A stretch of 64,000 nt of DNA, taken from positions 248,001 through 312,000 of the forward strand of contig OZ241390.1 in the NCBI GenBank assembly GCA_965200835.1. Reading direction: 5' to 3'. A program made the translations under genes and the position numbers. Of this stretch, positions 43,616-52,617 are shown in pieces; position 1 is the first letter of the stretch, and the number at the start of each line of letters is the position of its first letter. This stretch comes from JAPPFW01 sp965200835 (lineage in GTDB: Bacteria > Actinomycetota > Acidimicrobiia > Spongiisociales > Spongiisociaceae). The notes under the pieces are model-generated. The model was given only the letters and a program-made list of their open reading frames with translations, was not told the DNA's origin and did not search any database.

Positions 43616-44367
43616 CGGGAAGCCATCCTGGCCGCTGCGGCAGCCGGTGGATAGGTTGCATCGAACAGACCGGTAGGTAAACCGCCCAGGTAGGCCAACA
43701 CGTCGTCGAGGTCGGTCACGTCCACGTACTTCATGTGCAGATCGAACAAAGCGATCTTGTGGGACACCTCACCGCGATCGAACACCGCCTCGTGAGGAAT
43801 GGTTACCAGCAGATCGTAGGAGAGAGCATCCACCGCGCTGGCTCGCACGCACCCGCTGGTGGTGGTGCCGGTGATGATCAGCGAGTCGGCACCCATCATG
43901 TTCAGGTGGCTGGCCAGCGGGGTACCGAAGAAGGCCGACGGCTTGCGCTTCTCTATGAACAGGTCGTCCGGCTCGGGTGCCAGCTCGGCCACTATCTCGT
44001 TGCCCTTGTGGCCCATGACGTCCACCTCGTCCTCGGACCGGGTGCTCTTCAGCAACCAGATACCCAGGTCGAAGCCGTCCTCTCTCCTCGGGTTGGTGGT
44101 ATAGACCACTGGTAGGCGTTTCGCCCGGGCTACGTCCAGAATGCGGCGGATGGCGGGTATCCCCCGATCCCATGCCTCCGGTCCGCAGGAGTAGCGCCAC
44201 CGCTTGATCGATTCGAGGATCGGCTCGGCCCGGTCACCACAGAAGTTGTAGTTGACGTCGATCACCATGATCGCCGGCCGCTTCCCGTAACCAGCCCGCC
44301 TTCCCCACCCGGCGGCGCCGAATACCTCCCGATCGGTCTCGGTAAGGACATCGTCCCAGATCGCCAT
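43612..44367 (-). CDS. Isochorismatase-fold amidohydrolase (N-carbamoyl-/maleamate-type)
   Basis: 251 residues from the ATG at 44367; a longer frame runs into the hydantoinase-like gene. Catalytic triad of cysteine hydrolases: D37 in IMVIDVNYNF, K140 in FIEKRKPSAFFGTP, and C173 in TTTSGCVRASAVDA. Such enzymes split amide bonds of N-carbamoylsarcosine, ureidoacrylate, maleamate or nicotinamide. Two bases separate it from the upstream hydrolase, and it overlaps AA_synth. Together a cyclic amidase followed by a carbamoyl or amide hydrolase is the common pair of hydantoin- or pyrimidine-type routes. Confidence 0.85.
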   Translation of the reverse strand: MAIWDDVLTETDREVFGAAGWGRRAGYGKRPAIMVIDVNYNFCGDRAEPILESIKRWRYSCGPEAWDRGIPAIRRILDVARAKRLPVVYTTNPRREDGFDLGIWLLKSTRSEDEVDVMGHKGNEIVAELAPEPDDLFIEKRKPSAFFGTPLASHLNMMGADSLIITGTTTSGCVRASAVDALSYDLLVTIPHEAVFDRGEVSHKIALFDLHMKYVDVTDLDDVLAYLGGLPTGLFDATYPPAAAAARMASR

Positions 44368-44369
44368 GG

Positions 44370-45980
44370 TCAGCTTCCCCTCACCTGGGTGTACCGGGTC
44401 GTTTCGGGAGCAAAGCCAGGTCGCTGGAAACGGTCCGCCAGCCATCGGTCGGAGGGGGTGATTCGGGCCGGGCTGGTGGCGTTGATCACCTCGTGCTTGG
44501 GCCGCAATTCCCGGCGGAGATACTCCCCTCGTGCCTCGCCCACGGGACGCATTCCGGGCGAGTCATCGGCCCACTCCGCGCTCACTTCCCCCCGCAGGAT
44601 GGTCTTGATCGGCCAACCGGTGAAGGTGTGGCCCTCCATGATCGACCATCCGGACCGGGTGTTGATGTGCTCCTTACCCACGGTCACCTCCCTACCCAGG
44701 TCGATGATGACCATGTCGGCGTCGAAGCCCGGCAGGAGCGATCCCTTCTTGCCCCAGATGCCTGAGGTCTTGGCCGGATTCTCGCAGCTGACCTGCACCG
44801 CTCGCTCCAAACTTATGCGGCCCTTGTTGACACCCTCGGAGAGCATGACCGGCAGGAACAGCTCGACTCGGGAGAAACCGGTCCGGCAGTCCCAGATGAC
44901 CGGGTTGAACATCTCCTCGTAGGCGGCCGGCTCCCATCCGACCACATGATCGGAGCCGACCACATCCACGATGCCCTCAGCGAGCGCCACCCACAGCGCC
45001 TCGATATTGTCCCGGCGGCGGAGGGGTACGTTGATCCGCCACCCGTATTCGGGCTCGGCCCACAGCCAGGGTGGTCCTGTCTGGGCATACAGCTCCAGAC
45101 CTTCCGCACGTGCCCTGGCCACCTCCTCGAAGGACAGCTTGGTGGTGCAGTGCTGCAGGTAGAGGGGGACGTTGCCTGGGGTCTGCATGGCCAGGTAGGC
45201 GTAGGAGCGGACGTGATGGGCTTCGAGAAAGTCCGGCGAGCGGTCGGTCCACGAACCGAAGTCGGTCCGGCCCGACTCCCGGAGCCGGTCCTCGAAGATG
45301 CGGCCGATCTCCCAGTTCTCCGGATGGATATGCACGATGCCCGGATAGCTCAGGTGGCCCACCTCTTCCATCACCAGATACACGGTGCCGTCGTCGATAC
45401 CTTCCCCGAGACCGGCTCGTCGCGACGGCCAGTTGGTATCGGCGTCGTCCGCCATACCTTTCATGGAGCGGGTCTGCAGGTAGAGCTTGAAGGAGGTGAC
45501 GCCGTGTTCCTCAGCGTATTGCGGTATCTCACGGGCGTGCTGGTCGGTCTCCAGCATGTAGGTGAAGTAGGCGTCCACGTGGCTGTACTGGTTGATAACG
45601 TCCCGGCCCGACGGGAACGACTCGTTGAAGGAGACCACGTCCGCCCTGGACACGACCTCCTTGAATGGCACCGTCCCTAGCCGGGTGGTGGGCGCCTGGA
45701 TCCCCCAGGTGGTGATCCCGGCAGTGGCGGCCGCCCTCGATTCGGTCTTCATGTCGTAGTCGAACGGCACATAGCAGCCCGGATGAGCCTCCGAGTCCAC
45801 CACGCCGGGGAGGATGTAGTTGCCTCGGGCGTCGATGGTCTGGTTCGCCGGGGGCATCAGGTCCTCGGGGGCGAGCATGGCCACCTTGCCGTTCTTGACG
45901 CCTACGGCCACCCGGTACCGGCCATCCCCGAGCACCACCGTCCCGTTCCGTACCACCAAGTCGAGAGGTTTCCCGGACAT
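44370..45980 (-). CDS. Dihydropyrimidinase/hydantoinase-like hydrolase, first gene of the 12-gene operon
   Basis: 536 residues from the ATG at 45980, with GGAAGGAA just ahead; a start at 46067 adds 29 non-family residues. D-hydantoinase/allantoinase fold: LVVRNGTVV start, PGVVDSEAHPGCYVPFD, the carboxylated-Lys site SFKLYLQTR, HIHPENWEI, LYLQHCTTKLS and VVGSDHVVGWEP. The first metal motif, His-x-His in most members, is E64-A-H66 here. The Lys, later His pair and SDH remain. It may hold a single metal or an altered binuclear site. It opens the operon, 109 bases from the divergent Mrr gene, so the pathway promoter should lie in 45981-46089. Confidence 0.8.
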   Translation of the reverse strand: MSGKPLDLVVRNGTVVLGDGRYRVAVGVKNGKVAMLAPEDLMPPANQTIDARGNYILPGVVDSEAHPGCYVPFDYDMKTESRAAATAGITTWGIQAPTTRLGTVPFKEVVSRADVVSFNESFPSGRDVINQYSHVDAYFTYMLETDQHAREIPQYAEEHGVTSFKLYLQTRSMKGMADDADTNWPSRRAGLGEGIDDGTVYLVMEEVGHLSYPGIVHIHPENWEIGRIFEDRLRESGRTDFGSWTDRSPDFLEAHHVRSYAYLAMQTPGNVPLYLQHCTTKLSFEEVARARAEGLELYAQTGPPWLWAEPEYGWRINVPLRRRDNIEALWVALAEGIVDVVGSDHVVGWEPAAYEEMFNPVIWDCRTGFSRVELFLPVMLSEGVNKGRISLERAVQVSCENPAKTSGIWGKKGSLLPGFDADMVIIDLGREVTVGKEHINTRSGWSIMEGHTFTGWPIKTILRGEVSAEWADDSPGMRPVGEARGEYLRRELRPKHEVINATSPARITPSDRWLADRFQRPGFAPETTRYTQVRGS

Positions 45981-46089
45981 GTTTCCTTCCATTCCTGTTT
46001 CTTGTAAGTGACAGAACATGATAGCCGGAGTCATCCACTGGCCGATTCCTGTCCGGTGGAGCCTCATGTGCCAGTGGTAGATTGGATGG

Positions 46090-46971
46090 ATGGCTGATCA
46101 CGGAATACCGAGTATCCGAGCCCTCGTGTGGCCCACCGTGAAGGCGCTTAGGGCAAAGGGTGGGACGGCCCGGATCGACGAGATCTCCGAGCATGTTATT
46201 GAACAGATCGGGCTGTCGGATGAACAGCAGGCTCTCATACAGCCAGGCCACTCCATGTCCATCATCAATTACCGCCTCGCATGGACCCGAACCTATTTGA
46301 AGAACGTGAAGGCTGTGGAGAACTCATCCCGAGGCGTTTGGGCGCTGACCGAGTACGGCCGCATGCTGACGGAGGAACAGACTGTAAACCTAGACAAACG
46401 AGCGAGAGAAAAGTATCAGCTACGGAAACAGACCGGTGGGGCCAAGGAAGACACCGACGTCCTGGCCGATGATGATCCGGACATCTCCGATGACGATGCC
46501 GATCCCGATCGCTGGAAGTCGGACCTGCTGGACCGGCTGCTTGCCTTGTCCCCAGATGCGTTCGAACGGCTGGCCCAGCATCTGCTGCGGGAAGCCGGTT
46601 TCCTCAGCGTAGAAGTGCTCGGCAGGTCGGGCGATGGCGGACTCGACGGCGTGGGTGTGTACCGGTTGTCGCTGGTTTCCTTCCCCACTTACTTCCAATG
46701 CAAACGGTACAAGGGCGCGGTACCAGCAGGAGCAGTCCGCGACTTCCGGGGAGCGATGAGCGGGCGTGGCGACAAGGGTCTGCTGATCACGACCGGATCG
46801 TTCACCCGAGGCGCCCGGGAGGAAGCTACCCGAGATGGGGCCCCACCGGTCGACCTGGTGAGCGGGGACGAACTGTGTGATCTCCTGAAGGAGTACCGCC
46901 TCGGGGTGAAGGTCACCGAGCGGACCATCGAGGACATCGAGGTCGATCCCGGCTTCTTCGATCAGTTCTAA
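46090..46971 (+). CDS. mrr: Mrr-family restriction endonuclease
   Basis: 293 residues. N-terminal Mrr winged helix about 5-95 (VWPTVKALRAKGGTARIDEISEHVIEQIG), an acidic linker 119-140, then the catalytic domain: SPDAFERLAQHLLREAGF, GDGGLDGVGVY (D186) and YFQCKRYKG (Q203, K205), the D...QxK nuclease core of Mrr. Mrr-type type IV enzymes cut modified foreign DNA. No methyltransferase is nearby, which fits type IV. It starts a defence-like cluster with the ATPase 153 bases downstream on the same strand. Start ATG at 46090; an ATG four bases earlier is out of frame. Confidence 0.88.
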   Translation: MADHGIPSIRALVWPTVKALRAKGGTARIDEISEHVIEQIGLSDEQQALIQPGHSMSIINYRLAWTRTYLKNVKAVENSSRGVWALTEYGRMLTEEQTVNLDKRAREKYQLRKQTGGAKEDTDVLADDDPDISDDDADPDRWKSDLLDRLLALSPDAFERLAQHLLREAGFLSVEVLGRSGDGGLDGVGVYRLSLVSFPTYFQCKRYKGAVPAGAVRDFRGAMSGRGDKGLLITTGSFTRGAREEATRDGAPPVDLVSGDELCDLLKEYRLGVKVTERTIEDIEVDPGFFDQF

Positions 46972-47124
46972 CCAATCCGGTTCTGGAACTGGACCGAACC
47001 CCATTCGACTTCGGCCTGCCCCGACTGCTTGCCGACCATCGCTTCCCGACCCGTCCCGTCTAACTGTCACACCCACCTCCTACATTGATAGCTGAAGGCA
47101 GGTCTTCAGGCAGGGAGGACGGGA

Positions 47125-49521
47125 GTGGAGCTCTACCGAGAGGTGATGGCAGAACTAGCGAAACAGGATGCCGACCCAGACACGGTTGCGCTGGTGGGCG
47201 CGGCGCTCTCGGGAAAGGAGGATGTCGAGCGGGTACTGGCCGGAGAGTCGATCGGCTTGCCTGCGAGAGCGAGTGGCGAGGCTGAGGACCGGGTTCCCTC
47301 TGTCTACCTCCAGGACATCACCGTCTCGGGCTTCCGCGGTATCGGTCCCGAGGTGACCCTCGAGATTCCGCCCGGTCCCGGCCTCACCGTGGTGGTCGGG
47401 CGGAACGGGTCCGGCAAGTCCAGCTTCGCCGATGCTTTGGAGATACTGCTCACCGGCGACACCATGCGCTGGTCCGACAAGACCCAGGTGTGGAAACAGG
47501 GCTGGAGGAATGTCCACAATCCGTCATCGCCCCGGGTTACCGCCAAGTTCCATGCGGGCGGCAAGAAGGGACTGGTCATCGACCGCATCTGGTCCGGTAA
47601 GGACGACGTCTCGGACGCCACCACCACCGCCCAATTCCACGGGGAGAAACGATCCGACCTGGTAGGCATCGATTGGGTGCTGCCGCTCGACCTGTACCGG
47701 CCGATCCTGTCCTACAACGAACTCGGCATGATCGGCGCCGGTCCGTCGAAGCTGTTCGATGCTCTAACCGCAGTCCTCGGCCTCGAGTCTCTCGGTTCCG
47801 CCACCAAGACCCTCGCCGAGGCCCGCCTGACACGCCAGAAGCTCCACAAGGAAGCCAAGAAGACACAGCGCGCTCTGCTTCCCGCGCTCAAGCAACTTGA
47901 CGACCCGCGCGCCCGTACCGCGCTCGAGGCCCTCAAGAAACCAGGGTGGGACCTGGATGCTCTCTCCAACCTCGAAGCGGTGCCTGATGTGGATCATGAT
48001 GTCCTACAGAAACTGGCCACCCTGTATGTGCCGGACGAGGAAGGCGTATTGGCGGTAGCCGGGCAACTAGAGAGTGCCCACAATGTTATGGCCGGGCTCG
48101 ATGGAACCACTGCGCAGCGTGCCGACCGGATGATCCAACTGCTGACCACGGCGTTGGAGCATCACCAGCAACATGGTGATGGGCCCTGTCCGGTATGCGC
48201 GGTCGGAGCGATCGACCGAGAGTGGCGGAACTCAGCCGAGGAGCAGGTGGCCGACCTTCGTCAGGTGGCTCGCCAGTATCGGGACGCCAAACGAGAACTC
48301 AGTGCTGCTGTGCAGTCCTCGAGAAAGCTCGTCATGCCGCCCGAGTTGCCGGACTCCCCGGTCATCCACACCACCGCTCTGCGGGAAGTCTGGGCTAGCT
48401 GGAACGCACTACCTGATGACCCTGGTGAGATGTCCGAACATCTGATCGCGGTGTATGAGGATGTCGTAGCGGAAGCAACCGAAGTGGTCAGGCAAGCGGA
48501 CTCGCAGCTCTCCGAACGGGAACGGAAGTGGTCGGAGGTCCAGCCCCGGCTGATGTCCTGGCTGCAGTCAGCCCGCGAGGCAACGGCACAACGGGACGCC
48601 GTCAGGCGGATCCAGGCAGCCGAGGCCGCCATCAAAAAGGCCACCGCAGCTGTGCGAGCCTCACGCTGGAATCCCATAGAAACCAGGGCACTCGAGCTGT
48701 GGGAAGGGCTTCGACTACAGAGCAATGTCGACCTGCAGTCGGTGAAGCTGGCCGGGTCGGGCACCCGGCGCCGGGTGGATCTTCCGGTGACGGTGGATGG
48801 GGCCGACGCTCCCGCACTGGCAGTGGCCAGCCAGGGAGAGCTCAGCTGCCTGGCGCTGTCCCTGTTCTTCCCTCGGGCAACCTTGCCGGACAGCCCATTC
48901 CGGTTCCTGGTGATCGACGATCCCATCCAGGCTATGGATCCGGCTCGGGTAGATGGTCTGGCCAGCGTCTTCTCCCAGATCGCCGCCGATCGCCAGCTGA
49001 TCGTATTCACCCATGATGACCGCCTACCCGAGTCCCTCCGCCGCCTGAGGATCGAGCACACCTGCCTCCTGGTGACCCGGCACCCCGGTTCGGTGGTGCA
49101 GGTCAGCAAGACCCGGGATCCTGTAAAGCAGTACTTCTGGGATGCCCGAGCCGTGGCACTGGATGACCGGTTGCCAGAAGAGATTGCAAGGCGGGTAGTT
49201 CCCGGAATCTGCCGGGGAGGGCTGGAGGCCGCCTGCATCGAGACGATACGCCGCCGAAGACTGGAAGAAGGTGAGTCCCACACCGACGTAGAAGAACGGT
49301 TGGGACGGGCAAACGGCCTAACCAAGAAGGCCGCCCTAGCTCTGCTGAACGATAGGGGCAAGGGCAACGCCGTGTCCGGGTTCATCACCAGAGAGTGGGG
49401 CCGGAGCCTTAAGGACGCGTTCTGGGAGGCGAATCGGGGAGCCCATGGTGGTCACCACGGTGACTTGAACACTCTGATCAGTGACTGCCACAGTCTCGCA
49501 GAACGGATCCGCCGTCGATGA
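47125..49521 (+). CDS. SMC/Rad50-like ATPase with CxxC hook and HEPN-like C-terminal motif
   Basis: 798 residues from a GTG with AGGGAGG six bases before it. Walker A GRNGSGKSS 92-100, central CPVC at 355-358 (a short zinc-hook-like pair between helical arms 230-350 and 370-510), ABC signature SQGELSCLALSLF 569-581, Walker B FLVIDDPIQAMD 594-605, and switch FTHDDR 628-633. The last about 110 residues are a separate helical domain ending in EANRGAHGGHHGDLNTLI, where R771 followed by H777 or H778 gives the R-x(5-6)-H form of HEPN RNases. The downstream small gene overlaps it (ATGA). DNA or RNA end sensing by the ATPase with nuclease action by the tail is inference. Related ATPases of this layout occur in actinobacterial genomes. 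Confidence 0.75.
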   Translation: MELYREVMAELAKQDADPDTVALVGAALSGKEDVERVLAGESIGLPARASGEAEDRVPSVYLQDITVSGFRGIGPEVTLEIPPGPGLTVVVGRNGSGKSSFADALEILLTGDTMRWSDKTQVWKQGWRNVHNPSSPRVTAKFHAGGKKGLVIDRIWSGKDDVSDATTTAQFHGEKRSDLVGIDWVLPLDLYRPILSYNELGMIGAGPSKLFDALTAVLGLESLGSATKTLAEARLTRQKLHKEAKKTQRALLPALKQLDDPRARTALEALKKPGWDLDALSNLEAVPDVDHDVLQKLATLYVPDEEGVLAVAGQLESAHNVMAGLDGTTAQRADRMIQLLTTALEHHQQHGDGPCPVCAVGAIDREWRNSAEEQVADLRQVARQYRDAKRELSAAVQSSRKLVMPPELPDSPVIHTTALREVWASWNALPDDPGEMSEHLIAVYEDVVAEATEVVRQADSQLSERERKWSEVQPRLMSWLQSAREATAQRDAVRRIQAAEAAIKKATAAVRASRWNPIETRALELWEGLRLQSNVDLQSVKLAGSGTRRRVDLPVTVDGADAPALAVASQGELSCLALSLFFPRATLPDSPFRFLVIDDPIQAMDPARVDGLASVFSQIAADRQLIVFTHDDRLPESLRRLRIEHTCLLVTRHPGSVVQVSKTRDPVKQYFWDARAVALDDRLPEEIARRVVPGICRGGLEAACIETIRRRRLEEGESHTDVEERLGRANGLTKKAALALLNDRGKGNAVSGFITREWGRSLKDAFWEANRGAHGGHHGDLNTLISDCHSLAERIRRR

Positions 49522-49868
49522 TCAGAGAGCTGCTCGACTGCGCACGAATGATGATCAGCGAGCCGGATGATCTGGAAGGCCCATGGTCCAGAATGGCAGC
49601 CCTGCTGGCCCGCCAAGCCCTCGAGTCAGCCCTCGACCAGCTGTGCGCGACGAAGGTTCCAGGGCTTGAGAACGCCAACCGAGCCACCCAGCTCGCCTGT
49701 CTCGACCAACTACTGGAGAGTAAGGCCCTGGTGGCAGCGGCAAGCGCAGCCTGGATGTGGCTGAGCAGGGCCTGCCATCAGCACCACTACGAGCTAGCCC
49801 CCACCGCCGCCGAACTACAAGGATGGATCGAACAGACGGAGCGCCTGGTGGACTCTCTCCAGCACTGA
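49518..49868 (+). CDS. Small HEPN-like partner protein of the SMC-type ATPase
   Basis: 116 residues, helical throughout. The ATG overlaps the ATPase stop (ATGA), so it is translated from the same message. The sequence WLSRACHQHHYEL contains R84-x4-H89, the HEPN catalytic spacing; helices around it (MAALLARQALESALDQLC, LACLDQLLE) fit the four-helix HEPN bundle. HEPN proteins are metal-independent RNases or their scaffold partners. It may be the toxin, an adaptor, or pair with the HEPN-like tail of the ATPase. There is no known family name I can assign. Confidence 0.6.
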   Translation: MIRELLDCARMMISEPDDLEGPWSRMAALLARQALESALDQLCATKVPGLENANRATQLACLDQLLESKALVAAASAAWMWLSRACHQHHYELAPTAAELQGWIEQTERLVDSLQH

Positions 49869-49884
49869 CGGTGACGTCAGCGAG

Positions 49885-51312
49885 TCACCCGCCGTACCGC
49901 CTCCACAAGTCCCCGAACAGCTCTCCTTCCTCAGGCCGGTCCTTAGCAATAGGAGTGGACAGATGGGTTATGTTGATGAAGTGACGGTAGTTGAGGTTTT
50001 CGCTGATGCTGTTGCCCGCCCAGGTTCCGCAGCCCATGGTGAGGGTGAAGGGCAGGCCGTTGGTGAAGCTTCCACCGTTGCCGAGTGCGTGGGCCTGATT
50101 CACCAGCACCCTCACCACGTCGAGTTCGGACGCCACCAGGCGGCCGTTCTCCAGCGAAGATGTGTAGATGCCGCAGGAGTGGCCTCGGCCCTTGACGGCC
50201 AGGATCGACCTGACGGTGGCAATGGCGTCCCGAATGTCCTTGGCCCGGTAGACGGTCAACACGAGCGACAGCTTCTCGTCGGCGAACGCGTTGGTCTCCG
50301 CGGCTAGCTGGTCCTCGACCATGAAGAAACGGGCGGACCGGGCAGCTTGCCCGAGACCGATCCCGGCGGCGAACACCGGAGCATCCCGAGCTATCAGGTC
50401 CCGGTTCAGCTTGCCGTCCTTCCAGAGGGCTGCGGCGATCTTTTCCTTCTCTCTGTCATCTGCCAAGTATCCACCAGCCGCCTGCAGGGCGACGAGTGCT
50501 TGGTCGTAGATGGCCTCGAGCACGACGAGGGCATTGTCGGACGAGCAGGAGGTGGCGTTGTCGAAGGTCTTGGAGGCGCATATCCCGGTAGCAGCCACCT
50601 CCAGGTCAGCATCCGCATCGATGATCACCGGAACATTCCCGGCACCTACCCCGATAGTTGGCTTGCCACTCCGGTACCCGGCCTGAACGTTCTTCTGGGA
50701 TCCGGTGACCACCGACAAGTCGCATCGCTCCATAAGGTCCGTAGTGGAAGCCCTGGTCACCGGCGAAGGCAGAATCTGGACCAGATCGAGCGGCGCCCCG
50801 ACCCGGCGGAGCGCATCCCGCATAAGCTCCACAGTGCGGGCGGTGGCCGGATATGCCAGCGGGGAGGGCGCCACGATCACCGCGTTCCGACCCTTGACGG
50901 CCATCATTGCCTTGTTGGCAGGGGTAGCCGTAGGGTTGGTCGAAGGTGTCACCGCCGCCACCACACCTACCGGCTTGGCGTAGAGGGTCAGTCCTCGAGC
51001 CGGATCCTCCTCGATCACCCCAACCGTCCTGACCCTCATCAGATCGCGTAGCGTGCCGAAGGTCTTGCGCCGATTCTTGACGATCTTGTCCTCGACATTG
51101 CCGAGCCCGGTGGTTTGCACTGCGATCTCGGCCAGCTCCCGCGCGTGTTCCGGCTGGTAGATGGACCAGGCCAGCGCGGTGACCACCTCATCGACCCGCT
51201 CTTGATCCGACCGTACGAACCCCTCCATCGCGGTCCGGGCCCGGTCCACTAGCTCTGCCACCGGTCCGCCCGAGGTTGCTTCAGAGGGTGGCTGATCCTT
51301 TCGGTCGGTCAT
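49885..51312 (-). CDS. Acylating aldehyde dehydrogenase (sulfoacetaldehyde/acetaldehyde dehydrogenase type)
   Basis: 475 residues. CoA-acylating aldehyde dehydrogenase fold: GVVAAVTPSTNPTATPANKAMMA, VVTGSQKNVQAGYRSGKPTIGVGAGN, and the catalytic Cys in KTFDNATSCSSDNALVV. The acylating group converts aldehydes to acyl-CoA with NAD(P). NATSCSS resembles sulfoacetaldehyde dehydrogenase more than plain acetaldehyde enzymes, in my reading. The gene is divergent from the acyl-CoA ligase pair (171 bases between), giving a route aldehyde to acyl-CoA to acid plus ATP. Convergent with the HEPN-like gene. Confidence 0.8.
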   Translation of the reverse strand: MTDRKDQPPSEATSGGPVAELVDRARTAMEGFVRSDQERVDEVVTALAWSIYQPEHARELAEIAVQTTGLGNVEDKIVKNRRKTFGTLRDLMRVRTVGVIEEDPARGLTLYAKPVGVVAAVTPSTNPTATPANKAMMAVKGRNAVIVAPSPLAYPATARTVELMRDALRRVGAPLDLVQILPSPVTRASTTDLMERCDLSVVTGSQKNVQAGYRSGKPTIGVGAGNVPVIIDADADLEVAATGICASKTFDNATSCSSDNALVVLEAIYDQALVALQAAGGYLADDREKEKIAAALWKDGKLNRDLIARDAPVFAAGIGLGQAARSARFFMVEDQLAAETNAFADEKLSLVLTVYRAKDIRDAIATVRSILAVKGRGHSCGIYTSSLENGRLVASELDVVRVLVNQAHALGNGGSFTNGLPFTLTMGCGTWAGNSISENLNYRHFINITHLSTPIAKDRPEEGELFGDLWRRYGG

Positions 51313-51483
51313 TCGCTACTCTTGTGTAGCGTCATATGACAGTCGGTTGCGTCTGGGATATCGATCCATGGGGTGCCTGGGCTTGTCACTAAACTGCCCA
51401 CCGAAGCGCCGGCAGGCTCGCCATCCGGAATCCTAACGGTCGGTGTTTGGTTGCGTACTACCCAGGTAGCGGAGGGAGGGAAA

Positions 51484-52617
51484 GTGAACCTCGTCGAACA
51501 CCGCGCCAAGGCGCTACTCCGCGAGGCAGGTATCTCCACACCTCGGGGCTCGGTCACCAGCCGCCCCGACGAGGCAGCCCAGGCGGCGTCGACCCTCGGA
51601 CCGGTGATGGTCAAGGCCCAGGTTCCTGTGGGAGGGCGGGGCGTAGCTGGCGGCGTCATTCCTGCCGACCATCCACCCCAGGCAGCAGCCGCCGCCACTT
51701 CCCTTCTCGGCCGGCGTTTCGACCGCCACCCAGTCAGCCAGGTGCTGGTCGAGGAGCGCGTGCCGGTCTACCGCGAGCTCTACGCGGCGGTGCTGAACCA
51801 TCCACCTACCAGATCTACCCGGGTGGTGTTCTCATTGTACGGGGGTGTCGACATCGAGGAGACCAGCCGTTCCCGACCTCGCATGGTGCGTCACCTGGAC
51901 GTCGACCCCCGGACCAGCCTCGATCTGTCAACATCATCACGCCTCGTGAGCGAGGCAGGGTCGCAAGGTCCCCTTCCTGAGATCGCCACCACGCTGGTCC
52001 GGATGCACGAGCTGTACCGGAGGATCGATGCCGAGCTGATCGAGATCAACCCGCTGGCGGTCAGCCGGAAAGGCAAGGTGGTGGCCCTCGACTGCAAGCT
52101 GAGGGTGGATCCGGCTGCCCTTCCCCGCCAGCCCTCGATCGCTCCTCTTTCCGCACCCGAACCGCTCACCGACCTGGAACGGGCGGCCCGCCAGGCCGAC
52201 CTCCACCTCGTCGAGCTGGGTGGAGACATCGGCGTCCTGGCCAATGGCGCTGGCTTGACCATGACCACCATGGACGTGATCGCCCACCTGGGTGGCCGCC
52301 CAGCCAACTTCCTGGAGATCGGCGGTCACGCCTACACCCGAGCCCGCCCGGCGCTGGAGCTACTGGTAACCACTCCCCGGATCAGGAGTCTGGTGGTGAA
52401 CTTCTGTGGTGCATTCGCCCGCACCGATGTAATGATCGATGGCTTAACCAGAGCCTGGCTGGACCTGCGGCCACAAGTCCCCACCTTCTTCACCGTCCAC
52501 GGCACCGGGGCTGATCGGGCCCGCCACCTGCTCGACGAGCGGCTGGGCATCGCCCCCTACCCGACTATGGACCGAGCGATCGCAGCAGCCATCGCGGCCG
52601 CCCGGATAGAACCATGA
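51484..52617 (+). CDS. Acyl-CoA ligase (ADP-forming), ATP-grasp beta subunit, SucC-like
   Basis: 377 residues from a GTG at 51484 directly after GGAGGGAGGG; the longer frame from 51373 has no family residues before it. N-terminal ATP-grasp (NLVEHRAKALLREAGISTP, VMVKAQVPVGGRGVAGGV) and ELIEINPLAV, then the C-terminal domain with GGRPANFLEIGG. SucC-like subunits make or use acyl-CoA with ATP; relatives act on succinate, malate, or sulfoacetate. Coupled to the alpha subunit by ATGA. The active loop and Mg site look complete. Confidence 0.85.
   Translation: MNLVEHRAKALLREAGISTPRGSVTSRPDEAAQAASTLGPVMVKAQVPVGGRGVAGGVIPADHPPQAAAAATSLLGRRFDRHPVSQVLVEERVPVYRELYAAVLNHPPTRSTRVVFSLYGGVDIEETSRSRPRMVRHLDVDPRTSLDLSTSSRLVSEAGSQGPLPEIATTLVRMHELYRRIDAELIEINPLAVSRKGKVVALDCKLRVDPAALPRQPSIAPLSAPEPLTDLERAARQADLHLVELGGDIGVLANGAGLTMTTMDVIAHLGGRPANFLEIGGHAYTRARPALELLVTTPRIRSLVVNFCGAFARTDVMIDGLTRAWLDLRPQVPTFFTVHGTGADRARHLLDERLGIAPYPTMDRAIAAAIAAARIEP

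Noticed and set aside
49865..49880. CTGACG-gtga-CGTCAG hairpin between the small HEPN-like gene and the aldehyde dehydrogenase
   Set aside because: Six base pairs only, overlapping the stop codon, with no T-run on either strand; too weak to call a terminator.
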